Positions 48,484-59,600 of a DNA stretch of 64,000 bases are shown piece by piece (within the stretch, counting starts at the first letter, position 1; each line of letters starts with the position of its first letter). A program made the translations under genes and the position numbers. Source of the stretch: Lunularia cruciata (Eukaryota; Streptophyta; Marchantiopsida; Lunulariales; Lunulariaceae); NCBI GenBank assembly GCA_948567375.1, contig OX419757.1:12662974-12726973 (forward strand), written 5' to 3'. The notes below the pieces were generated by a model. The model had not been told where the DNA came from. It did not search any database and was given only the letters and a program-made list of their open reading frames with translations.

Positions 48484-49219
48484 TGTAATATTCCGAGGAC
48501 AAGACAAAAGAGAAAACACAAATTACACACTCAACATTTGGTGCCCCAAAGGAGCACCTTCTCTTTATTATATAGACAAAAAGGATCTCCTCCAAGGAAC
48601 CTCCACCATAGGATTAGGCACATAGATAGGTGACATGTCAACAAGCTACACCCTTGGATAACTTACCTGTATGGGTAAGGTGACATGTCGGTCTAGGTCC
48701 TATTTGGTTGGTCAATCAAGCTTTTACAAAGGGAATCTTTTAGGGAATCTTCCTATAGGAGTCTCAGAATCACATGAGTAAGGTACCATTGAAAAGCTCT
48801 TGATGAGACAAACCAAGGGGAGGGAAAGCCAACTTTTCATCCATTGGGGTGGGGAATTTGCACATTTTCAAGGCCTAATTCATCCGTTTAGGCCTCCAAA
48901 ATTGTCTTCAAAGATTTCAAGCATATTTTGGTTCCTACTCTATTAGTAGAAGTCCCATTTTGGTGATACCTCTTTCTGATATGCTGAGTCCATCATGTGT
49001 AACATCTTTCCAAATGTTACCAAACCAATTATTATCTTTAAATCATATGTCTAGCTGTTGGTTCTAAGGTTCTCAAGTCTATTTTGGTTTCTGCTCTATT
49101 AGAAGTACTCTTTTGGTGATACTTTTATCTGATCTATTTTGACCATCATATATAACATCATTCTAGATATTACCACCAAATTTTACATTTAGATCATATG
49201 GCTAGCTCTTGGTATTATA
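48484..49219 (-). repeat. Element B 5' LTR
   Basis: About 736 bp, TGTAATA...GGTATTATA on the plus strand. It matches 2685-3416 with about 14% difference by eye. It is followed by GTATT (49220-49224), the duplicated target. Confidence 0.88.
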
Positions 49220-49224
49220 GTATT

Positions 49225-49439
49225 CATAAATAAATTATCCCTGTTGTGAATTGCCTTTATGTGCACTTCCACAAATAGAATCTTGTAGTTGAAGATCTAT
49301 CCCATCCTTACACTCTTCACTCTTGTAGAAGATTCATCTCATACTAACTCTTCAACATTCCCCACAGAGTATTCACATAATTTAATCAAACTCCACACTT
49401 AATAGAGAATAAATCAAGGTTACCTTGGGTAGTTGACAA
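49225..49439. other. Flank right of the nest
   Basis: Continuation of the sequence left of 2680. No coding signal or motif was recognised. Confidence 0.4.
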
Positions 49440-50305
49440 GGAGATCGATAGGATCCACAAGGACATAAAGCTACAAGGTGCCCACATACTAACATTAGTA
49501 CCAACCTGAATGCATGGAAGGTGCACATCACTTGTTTTATTCATGAGCTTAAGGTAGCCTTAGATCATTAGGGAGAAAGGACATGGACTATTTTCAACCA
49601 TTCTATGAATGTATCCTTGAAAAATTTGGAGAAGAGTGCTTGGTTTTTTAGGAGTAATACATTCAAGTACTCCTTGAGCAAGTGCATGATCAAATGCTAC
49701 AATAAGATATATAACTTTGATATCAACTAAGATCCTGATGATGACTTGGATAACTTGAATAGGGATATGACCATTATGTATGTGCTAGAGAAAAACAAGC
49801 CCAAAGTTGTGTTGTGGTTTGCGTAGGCCGTAAAAAAGTGACTTATCATAGTTTATCTCCACGTTAGTAGGGTAGGTTGTATGCTAGATCCGACGGATGA
49901 GATGTTGCCATGTGAGCCATCTATGTACATGTATGTGATTGGCCATGTAGGTTACAATCTTATCATGTTTAAGGGCTCTAATGAATAAAGATGAGGGCAA
50001 GTGGAGAGCTGGGTATCGTTTGGAGAGTCTCGAGGGGAGAAGGACGTTGGCAGTGAGAGTTATAGTAGAGAACAAGTGTTAGAGCATCGGAGGAAGCATT
50101 TGAGCATAAGATGTCCCATGCTCCTGATCTGCCACTCCCAAATCCTTTTCTCATTAGACTTCAGATTTTACACAGTGACAACTTACAAGATTGGTTCGTA
50201 GCACATTTTGGGGTGGTGTTTGTGGATTTGGTAATGAGAAACCCGGATACTATCATCCTTCCGGTGCTTACTTATGAAAATGTCTAGGACTTGACAATAT
50301 ATGTC

Positions 50306-50658
50306 CTTCTATAGTTGGGGAATGCCTAATTTTTGCTCATAAGCTTCAAGGTGGAGTTGTGGGGTCCATTTGTCAAAAAGTAAAAAGACTAAAGGACAAA
50401 TGTGCAAGAGCTTGGGTCCCAACTTCTATAGTTGGGGAATGCCTAAATTTTTGCTCATAAGCTTCAAGGTGGAGTTGTGGGGTCCATTTGTCAAAAAGTA
50501 AAAAGACTAAAGGACAAATGTGCAAGAGCTTGGGTCCCAACTTCTATAGTTGGGGAATGCCTAAATTTTTTCTCATAAGCTTCAAGGTGGAGTTGTGGGG
50601 TCCATTTGTCAAAAAGTAAAAAGACTAAAGGACAAATGTGCAAGAGCTTGGGTCCCAA
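50306..50658 (+). repeat. Triplicated 117-bp unit
   Basis: Three almost identical head-to-tail units of 117-118 bp, starting at about 50306, 50423 and 50541 (each CTTCTATAGTTGGGGAATGC ... GAGCTTGGGTCCCAA). The corresponding place in copy 2 of family E (about 54165-54280) has a single, diverged unit, so the triplication is local. The near-identity of the units suggests it is recent. Confidence 0.92.
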
Positions 50659-50682
50659 GACCCAAGCTCTTGCACATTTGTC
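50631..50682. repeat. Perfect palindrome, 24-bp arms with 4-base loop
   Basis: The left arm 50631-50654 (GACAAATGTGCAAG...) is the exact reverse complement of the right arm 50659-50682, with CCAA between them. The left arm is the end of the third 117-bp unit. The right arm is an inverted copy of it, with no counterpart after the unit in copy 2. A long stable hairpin is possible. Confidence 0.95.
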
Positions 50683-50820
50683 TGCAATGTCTTGGATTGG
50701 CTCCTAATGGCATCTGCTAGACCATCATGGGAATTTGGGATGGCCATTTGGAGACAAAGGATATGGTTGAAAAGAGGAGATGACATGCTACAATCTGAAG
50801 ATAGAAATCACACGATTTGA

Positions 50821-52299
50821 GCTGAGTTTGAGAGGGATATGATCAGTTGAGTCAAGGGGCGTTAAATTCATACCCAAGAGTACAAAGTAGTCAATTGAGG
50901 GAGCTTCTTGAGACATTTTTACTATCTGTCATTGGGATTAGAGAGAAGACAAAGTGTTTATAGTACTAAGTACAATAAATTCCAGTTTTGCATCAATTAA
51001 AAATCAGATTCAATTGATTGAAGTTGAAGCTCATGGGATATAAGGTGTTGGAGAAGAGCTAATGATCAGGTTTGAACTTTTGGTCACTCCCCAAGTTGTG
51101 GTTCAAACTTCCTTATGAAAATTTCCACAATTGTTGGTGAATAAGATTTTCATATCTATGTGAAGGTTTCATGTGAATTCTTGAAATAGAGAAATCAGGG
51201 TCTTGGATCAAGTATACCTGGGTCTGTAGAGCTCACAAATTAACCCAGCTCAGAAATTGATCCACATCTAAGGACTGGGGTTGGATTAGGCTACCAAAAT
51301 TTGTGGGAGTTTAGACAAAAACACAAACAGCTATTATGAAAAATTTGGTTGGTTCTAGAATTGTGAAGAGTGAGATATGATGCAAAACATCTTGCTGAAA
51401 ATACTGTCATAAGCTCGGTAGTGTAATTTTATCTTTCATCTTGATTGGATATCAATTCTCCCATCTTGTGACTATGACTAAGAGTTTCAGGTTTCTAGAG
51501 TGTTTGTGAGGATCAATTGTATTTTTGAATCAGAAATTTGGGGAAAATTTACCTAGAACCAGGAGCAAACCCTAAAAAGAGGATTTCAAAATTAAGGTGA
51601 AGTTGCAAAAAAACATGGCCAACTTTGAGAGCTTGTCAGGCAAGTTGTAGTGATATGATTGAAGTGTATTTTATATCATTGGAAAGCTTATCTTATAGGC
51701 TTTCTATTTAATTTTGGATTGCTTGAATCCAAGCTATACAGAAATAGTTATTTTCATATGAGCTACACATAGTTTTCCCCATAAAAAAGACATAGAAAAT
51801 CCCCACATGGAGTAGAAATTTTTTGAGATTTGAAGTATAGACGGGAGGAAGCTTAGAGTACAGGTTGAAATGAGCTTGATGACAGAGCAAGAAGGCTCTG
51901 AAGCTCTTTCTCGACAAAAAGTACAGAGAGTTGTCTTATTCCTGTGATTGGATCCTCTCTATGCTTGTATGCCTGTTTGTATGCCCAATTGGTGTGGATT
52001 GGTGTGCGGGAGTGGTGCTTAGATTATTTCCTTCTAGGAGTGCTATGTATTTCTCCTTGGTTATGTTGGAAGTGATGACCAGCAGACCAGGAGTGCGTGT
52101 TGTGATGACAAGTCAGGTTGCCTGGTACTACCCTTCACGATAGCAAGAATATTAGTTATGAGAAAGGAGGGTTCCGGCAATAGGATCACACACGTGTTCA
52201 GTCAAGTCATTACAGGTTTACCTCTAGCCTCTGATATGTAGTCTCCACAGCTAGGCACCCTATGTGTTCCCAAAGAGAGAAAAGAAAAGTACGACACCG
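50821..52299. other. Gene-free stretch
   Basis: AT-rich sequence with only short frames on both strands and no domain, RNA gene or repeat that I recognise. A 70-residue plus-strand frame at 51931-52143 has no motif. Confidence 0.45.
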
Positions 52300-54370
52300 T
52301 AGTCAAAGGACTTCCAATATAAACCAAACAAGGAAATCCAAGTAAGGGATCCTCAAATTCTCATAGATATACATGATGATTTCAATTTTGTACTTATACA
52401 CAATTAAATTCCCTTGATAAGTGTCCATTTCCAAGCCCATGTAGGAATAATAGTGCCCTTAGATACTTTGGTGTGTTGGTTGTTTTTGAGCACCCGAGGC
52501 CTCATACCTACCATCATTATGGTAGAAAATATGGAGAGAATATGACTTCCCACACCTTTTGACTCCATGTGTAAAGGTCTCAAGGAGAGGTTAGATCTAT
52601 GAGTACTCTAGCTAGAACCAATATAATATCTAAAGTACAAGAAGAAACCTCATGCCTAGCCCTACATAGAAAGATGTCTGGTAAGAGTTCAAGAAATCAT
52701 GGACATGTTGGAAGATTGTTGGCAAGAATCCTGATGACCCAAGATCTTATAATTTTCTGAGTGGTTGTCTACTATAAGGTCCTTCTCCAAGTGTATCATC
52801 AAACATCAAATGGTGATATCAAGGAAGAGAGTGCATTCAGCCCCTTTTACCAAGATATTAAATGCACACTTTTCATGTACCTCTTTGCAACAAGCAAGTC
52901 TATGGAAGTTTTCATCTAAGGAAGACTCTGGAGTTGGCTCATATGAACGGTTTCATATAGATATGGGATGCTATATTCAATGACTACCAAGAGAGAGACT
53001 AGAAAAGAACACACTATTCAATGCAGGGCAAATTCTTTCCATATGCAATTAAGTGAAAAAGGAAGAAATAACATTAGGAGGCTTGCCCAATGACTTAGAA
53101 GCAAGTTATGTTGTTTGGAAAATTTCCATGTTTTATGGTAGAAAATCTCACCTACAAGATTGTGCCAAGCAATTTTCCATGCTTTGGTCACATGTAATTG
53201 AATTTTGGAACCTACAAAAGACCAAGTGTATATAAGAAAAGGCCATCCTACAAGGTGATATCCAATTGGAATGCCCACACAAGATAACTTATATGGCTAT
53301 TTATCTCCCAAAAGTTTAAGTTATAAGTTTAGAGTATATGTTGCATCCCAATTTAGAAGTACCCCACTATTTATCTCCCATACTTCTATTGGGAGTTGGC
53401 AATAAGACCATATATGTGTCCTATAAAGGAATGCATCAAGGTACCCCAAGTACCAACAAGGAGATCAAAAAAATCCACAAGGATATAAAGCTACAAGGTG
53501 CACACAATGCTCCTATCAATACCAAACCGGATGCACAAAAGGTGTATATCACTCACATCGTGAAGGAGCTTAAGATAGCCTTGGATCATTTAGGAGAAAG
53601 AACAAGGACTGTCTTCAACCATTCTATGGATATGTCATTGGTGAATTTGGAGAAGCACATTGTTGTGTTGTGGTTTGCGTAGCCCTTGAAAAAGTACACT
53701 GATGTGGTTTATCTCCATGAAGATTGAGTAGGTTGTATGACGGATCCCATGGTTGAGCTATTGCCATGTGAGAAATCTATGTACATGTATACAATTGGCC
53801 ACATGGATTATGGACTTGTCTTCTTTGAGAGTTTTTATGTATATAGATGGTGGAGAGTTGGGTGTAAGGTGTGTTTTAGTTGGAGGAGTCTTGAGCGGGG
53901 AGGAGGACATTGAGAGTGAGAGTTGTAACAGAGCATGGAGGTCAGGTGTGAGAGAGAAAAATTGATTAGGAGATGTTCCATGCTCCTGATCTGCCACTCT
54001 TGAATCCTTTTCTCATCAGGTTTTAGATTCTACACCGCAATGGTTTATGGGATTGGATGGTTGCACATTTTGGAGCGGTATTCATAGAGTCAATGATGGA
54101 AAACCCAGATCCTATTGTCCTTCTGGTGCTTACAAGCAAGTATGGGACTTGACAATTTATGTGCTCTTGTAGTTGGAGAATAACTCAATTTTGCTCATGA
54201 GCTTCAAAGTTGTGGGGTCCATTTGTCAAAACGTGAAGAGGCTAAATGAAAAAATTGCAAGAGATTGGATTCCAAGAGAAAGTCAGGATTTTTTCAACCA
54301 TAGAGGGAGTTTGGAGAGGGCATTAAAAGAAAGAGTACCACGGTTGGAGAGTGGAGCTGACAGGCTATAA
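52300..54370 (+). pseudogene. Repeat family E, second coding segment, copy 2
   Basis: Fairly long decayed plus-strand reading stretches: 52765-52983, 53053-53235 (LGGLPNDLEASYVVWKISMF), 53338-53682 (GNKTIYVSYKGMHQGTPSTN then KVYITHIVKELKIALDHLGE) and 54173-54370. The part from about 53440 is homologous to copy 1 at 49440. No domain was recognised. Lysine- and histidine-rich, apparently soluble. It could be the remains of a retroelement frame or of a duplicated plant gene. Confidence 0.45.
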
Positions 54371-54385
54371 TTTGGAGACTAGAAT

Positions 54386-54866
54386 CTAGATGCAAGATGA
54401 AGTACGTGGATGAAAGTGGTTTGGAAACTTCTTGCTCTCGTCCTTCATTAGCAAGTTAATCCCCATGTAGAAATGGGTGGCAAAGTGGGCTAAATAATTT
54501 TCTCTTCCCATCCTCCTCAAACCCTCTACACATACCCCTTGTTTGGAAGTAGAGCATGTTTGCCCAATTTGTTGGTTCTTCTTGGTACAAATACTCAAAG
54601 AAGATTGCATGGCTATTGTTGAGATATGTTGTTTGCTTTGGTCAAAATAGTTTCATTATTGCTTCAAAAACTAACCTTTGTGCAAGATCGTTGTAACTAC
54701 CTACCCTCCATCTATTGTTGGTTGATATTTTCTCCACATAGGATGTAGCAATTTTATCACTCATCTCCTTGTCTATGGGTCCAAACTTTATGTTGAGACT
54801 CATGCCTCTAGATAGGCAAGCCTTTATGCCCAGAACATTCCTCCAGTGCTTCCTTGGTCCAAGCAA
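54386..54866 (-). pseudogene. Repeat family E conserved domain, right copy
   Basis: Minus-strand peptides MSLNIKFGPIDKEMSDKIAT and LAHFATHFYMGINLLMKDES align in order with the left copy at 1175-2130 (MVWNLDKSPLHYIVPFAAHF and neighbours). The shared spacing of EP.NWA, the Q-TR block and HFY.G.NLL is strong evidence of homology. Function unknown; decayed. Confidence 0.5.
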
Positions 54867-54869
54867 ATG

Positions 54870-56690
54870 GGTTTCCTCTTAAATCCCTTGCTGATCTATC
54901 ATTCCTTCCTTTTATCTCATGGATGATAGCAAAGTTGCTCTTCCAATTCTAGAGTGAGAAGGAAAGATGCTTGCTTTGGATCAGATTGCTCCTATTGACA
55001 CTTTTTAACCGCTAGAACATGAAGGATTGCCTGAGGAATCTTCCTCATGGGTTTTGTACAAACACCATGTTACCTATGGAGTGCAAAGCTAAAAGACAAA
55101 AAACTACAAAGGATGGTGGAAAACTCCAAAGAACTAAGAAGGTTTGGATTGCTACTTGCTCTTTGCTTTGAGACTAAAGTTACTAGCAGAAAATGAAATA
55201 CTCCAAGTGCACTTGATTTTATAGCCAAAGTCTTAGAGTTAGTAGGTGAGCAGTTACTCTACACACATGTGTGCCCTTCAATGAATTTGAATGGTCGTCG
55301 GTGGGAGTTCTGTATTTTATGGTGGCACATTAAATTGGTATAGAATGTTAGGGTCCAAAGGTTTTTAGATCTGAAGGTCTTGTGTACTTGACTCCTTTGC
55401 CTCCAATGACTCTTTGGTCCTAACTCCTTTTGCATTCTTACTTTAGAGTATCTTGAGCTTTGTAGTGTTCCCTTTGTACCATTGCATGTACAAACACAAC
55501 TCCAAAGAAATCACACAACCCCTAGGAAACAATTATACTACCCTGTCTTATGAAAAAGAGAAAAAACAAATAAAAAGAAATTTTTTGTAAAAATATGTGC
55601 ACCACAACAACAGCTCTGAAATTATTTCATTTATTACAAGTACTTTTATTCTTAGTTCTCAATACAAATATTTACATTCATATTTATATTTGTATTCAAT
55701 ATGGGGTAATCATAATCTGAATGTCCATTTTGAGTTATGGAAATTGATATTTGAATTCTAAGAATATTCATCTAACTTTGTGGAATTGAAAATTGTACAT
55801 TTGATTCAATGAAAATGGATGTTGGAAATTTAGAATTAAATATTTGAATTTACAGCTTGATGTTTTAAAGTTGAACATATGTTATGAATGAAATGCATAT
55901 TTGAAAACCAAAAAACCGATATTTAGAGATTTTGGAGTTAGGGAACTCGAAATTTATTACATAATATGATATAGATAGGTTTAAACGGAACACGGGTCTA
56001 TTGTCTCAATATATTGATGTCAAACTGAGCTCATTTTACCTATGTACGCATTTAATTCAAAATTCGATCAAGACGCAAACCGGGATACTGAATCAATTTT
56101 AAAGATCAGATAATATTTGTTTTTTCTTGGGCTCCTGCGGGATTTAGAGCGTCGGCGTCGAAGATGTAGGTCGACGTAGGCATTCTCGGTTATCACTGAA
56201 GATACTTAGTATGCAAATATCGTTGAAGCATAAAGACCGGAAGATTCACATCTGCTTACGATTCCTACGGTCCTAGTTAACGATTGGCACTGAGATATAA
56301 TCTCTTGAGTTGCCACTGTCAGATGTTAATCAGCTTCAGGTTGCCATAACGTATCGAGGTCCTAAATTTTGGATCTCCGCTGGTAAACTGTATTTCAATT
56401 GCATTTAGGAGCCATGACTACACTACCTGCCAGAAGCTCTGCTCTAGTTAGGACTTGACGAACGAATGGTAGCTCAGCAGGATATGAAAGGGAAGTAAAC
56501 ATATAGACGAAGAGATAGCAGTAGTTCAACGTCGTATCACTCAAACGTTGGATCCTTTGAAATATAACGGTTTCTATTGATAGACCAACCCCCTAACTCC
56601 TAATTTACAGATTCCTACATCCAATTCATTCAATATCAACTAATGGAAGAGCATGCACGGGACCTATTTCGATTCCTATCTTGAAGTATC
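54870..56690. other. AT-rich gene-free stretch
   Basis: No coding frame of note. Around 55560-56060 the sequence is very AT-rich with imperfect ATATTTG/AATTTG motifs. From 56100 to 56600 base composition is closer to average but still without frames or repeats that I recognise. Confidence 0.5.
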
Positions 56691-56699
56691 TTGCAAAAT

Positions 56700-57190
56700 C
56701 CAGTGCTATCGCCCGAACTCGGGACAAAAGGTCTTGACTAGATCGTGCGCCAAACCCCAGACTTGTCCCAAAATGCGCCAAAACTTGAGATAAAAGGTCT
56801 TGACAAAATAGTGCGCCAGACCCAGATGTGGACTCAAACATGGCTGGAATCCGGACAAAAGGTCTTGACTGGAGTTGGCACCTAGATATGGCTCAAGGCC
56901 ATATCTTAGTTGGCATATTGGGTCAAGGCCATATCTTAGTGTCTTAGTCAACTCCAGTCAAGGCACAAAAGGTCTTGACTGGAGTCAAGGCACAAAAGGC
57001 CTTGACTGGAGTTGGTGCCAAGGTGAGACAAGTCCTGCACCATGACTAAAGGTCTTGACTGAATCTGGCACTGGGGCAAAAGACCTTGATTGAAGTTGGT
57101 GCCACCAAAAGGGCTTGACTCAAACAGGCACTGCTTGGCTCCCGACGTAAAAGGTCTTGGGCATTGGACCCAGATGTGGCTAAAGCAAGA
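56700..57190. repeat. Degenerate minisatellite around AAAGGTCTTGACTGGAGT
   Basis: The core AAAAGGTCTTGACTGGAGTTGG occurs in about ten diverged, irregularly spaced versions, often with CCAGATGTGGCT or TTGGCACC beside it. Two short inverted repeats lie inside: 56951-56961 with 56975-56985 (11-base arms), and GATATGGC/GCCATATC near 56885-56905. Minus-strand frames with a recurring SSQDLLS peptide are by-products. Confidence 0.75.
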
Positions 57191-57249
57191 GGATGGGAAG
57201 ACCCCATCAAGCCAGACAAGAAAAAGACAAATGGGGTAAAATGGTGCTA

Positions 57250-59600
57250 AGCTCCAATAGTATTGAAATCTACACCACCGCACCTACAATATCTGAGTTA
57301 TGCAAGTCTCAAGGTCTACAAACAATTGGAGCATCCAAAGAAACATCACCTAGTGTGATTGCTTTAGCCAATGCTCTCCAGAGACCAATGGACACACACT
57401 GTCTAACATATATGGTGAAGTACGAGGGTGATAGTGATACTCCTTGATATCTTGAATGCTATGCCCTTGCGCACTCCATGTAAAAGGTGTCAAATGCCAC
57501 ATCCATCACTCCATATAACTCCAAGGCTAGAGGAACAAAGAGGTGACCTTGCTACATACCCCTATACTTAGAGACCTTGCCTGTTGTTGCTCCACTCACT
57601 GCCCATTTTGGAGGATGGGTGATCACTCCCTCCAACATTGCCTCATGTGCAGTGCAAGTAACCATAATATCCGCTACTGTCACTTGGTCACCTTTGACCA
57701 AGTATAAGTTTGCACTAACTTGTGTTGACTGCAAGAAGCATACCAATGCTCTTTCCAAGCAATGCATCCATCTCTCATGCCATGGAAAACATTATATCCC
57801 TAATATCATCAAGTGTACCTTTCTTTGTCTTTCAAAAGGACACCATGTCATATGGACCGCTGCTACATCTAGTGTAGAACCACACTCACAAGTGAGTAAT
57901 GAAGATGTAGTTGGGTGGACCAAACCATCATTGTAGATTAACTACCTGATGCGGGTTGAAATGCCCTAATGCACAATCAAGTTGGGATTCAAGAGTTTAC
58001 ATCCTTAATAGAGCAAGAGCACATATGTGCTCTAGTAGCACAAGGAGTGGACAAGTTAATAAGAGAGAATGTCATGTATGTTGAAATTTTTGCTCCATCA
58101 AGGAAGACTACAAACCTCTAGTCCAATTTTATGGTAGGGAAGCAAAGGATGGATGGTCCTCCCATGCCCATGGAGATATACCATCTCTCATTTGTGGCAA
58201 TAAGATTGGGAGAGAGAAAGATCCCTCCTCCACCTTGATAACCCATGTCTCCAAGAATTGCCTTTTAGAAACCACAAAATGGGAGGAAAGTAGAGGTATT
58301 GATAGTGGAGAACTACCTAAAAACACCATAGGTGCTATCTACTACATAGATATTAGGCCTACCCCTATGCATGAGATTGGTAGAGATGTTTATCTAAGTG
58401 CACCTCATTACGCGCCATACATTCAACCGTCCTTGGTCCAATGATCATCAAAGACACCTATAATCCTCCTACCAAACATTGTCAGACGTGATAAGAAGGT
58501 CATAGAAGGGGGAACTATGCAAAGAAGGTAGGTAGGTCTATGAGGAATAAAAGAGAATAGTATACCAAATGCCACTTGCGGATCTCCTAATAAAGGAGGT
58601 CATCCACATAAAGAATATCATCCACAAGAGCTACGTCTAAGAAGCATGTGACAAAATCTTTGGATCCTATTGGCACTCCAAGAATACATATGCCATTTGT
58701 AGATGTGATACATCCTATTGGAAACTAGAGGTAAAGAGGAATACCTAAAGTGGACCATGCTCTACTCTTTGACACCTTGCTAACAAACCTACAAGATGAA
58801 GCTCAATAGTCAAGTGGCCAAATTTTTCCTAATTTGATCTACAAGGCCCACAATGGTCCAAAGTGTACAGGTTGGAGATAGTGTGGTGCCTACAGCCCGC
58901 ATGAGAGCAGATTACCTACATCACTGGGGACAAGGAACTAAAAGACATCTCGTGGTGACATGGCCTTTCAGTGATACCGGTGAGATCCGAGGTCATGTGT
59001 GTATCATCTGCTAAGGAGAGAAAAACACAACCTGGCATGACCAAAGTAGTAAATAGGAAAGCTCTAAAGTGAGGGATGGAAATAAAGGTCCCCCTAAGGG
59101 ATTTCCTATCATGTACAAATGACTCCAAGATAGTGACTCCCTCCTCTCAAAAGCCATGTTGATAATAAAGAGAAAAAGGAGGGTTATAGAAAGACCACAT
59201 GAAAGGAATGAGACTCGCCAAGGATCCACCAATCTCCCTAAGCTCTCTAAAGATGGATGCATGTGAGATAATATTAAAATCATTCTCAGCATCCACCTGT
59301 AGAATAACACACTCTAGGTGGATATCTAAGAGTGCTCTAATGCCTAGAGATGTAGCCTCACAACCTCCAAGTGTAGCTCTCTAAACTGATGTGCTGTTGG
59401 AAGTGAGAACAATGTTGAAAGAAAATGGTATGGCTAACCAAATGAAAAAAAGACCCCACAATAGTAATTGGTATAATAGCTCTCGTGCCCTTCTCCATTG
59501 CAAGAAGTCAATTGTCACCTAACACTTGACTAATTGATGTAGGAATCTCTCCCCTTTAGTATAGTTGTAACCACTTGAAAGAGCTTGATAAAACCACTAG
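57250..59600 (-). mobile_element. Decayed LINE (non-LTR retrotransposon), RT and C-terminal part
   Basis: In sense order: VDAENDFNIISHASIFRELR near 59255-59310, GNPLGGPLF near 59086-59112 (normally GDPLGGPLF), SLADDTH near 58997-59015 (the catalytic ADD box), ICILGVPIGS further on, then QVTVADIMVTC at 57552-57767 and FVPLALELYGVMDVAFDTFY near 57465-57545. These are the RT fingers-palm blocks and C-terminal blocks of a LINE-like family known to me from non-flowering plants. Motifs lie in different frames with intervening stops, so it is dead. No target duplication or poly(A) tail was found. Plus-strand frames at 57193-57936 and 58235-58444 are its antisense. Confidence 0.65.

Larger units (their letters stand above)
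2685..49219 (-). mobile_element. Element B: old chromodomain Ty3/gypsy retrotransposon, host of the whole nest
   Basis: Removing the inserted elements leaves about 6.4 kb. In sense order (right to left) the parts are: 5' LTR 48484-49219, initiator-Met primer site, gag with a zinc-knuckle region, protease (split by element C), reverse transcriptase, RNase H, integrase (split by element A1 in its zinc-binding part), chromodomain, polypurine tract and 3' LTR 2685-3416. The chromodomain and tRNA-iMet primer site place it among plant chromoviruses. The LTRs differ at roughly 14% of sites by eye, which makes it the oldest element here. It is broken, with many breaks. Confidence 0.85.
49440..50820 (+). 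pseudogene. Repeat family E, second coding segment, copy 1
   Basis: Decayed plus-strand coding sequence that aligns with 53440-54370: shared HKDIKLQGAH, a block ending KVVLWFA / HIVVLWFA, then MLPCE.SMYMY.IGH and PMLLICHSQILFS. Copy 1 keeps about 150 bp before VLWFA that copy 2 lacks. The product is not recognised. Toward its end a 117-bp unit is present three times instead of once. Confidence 0.5.

Noticed and set aside
57193-57936. Plus-strand frames of 84 and 119 residues, one with several Cys and His
   Set aside because: The minus strand of the same stretch matches LINE C-terminal blocks. The Cys/His pattern does not fit a known zinc finger.
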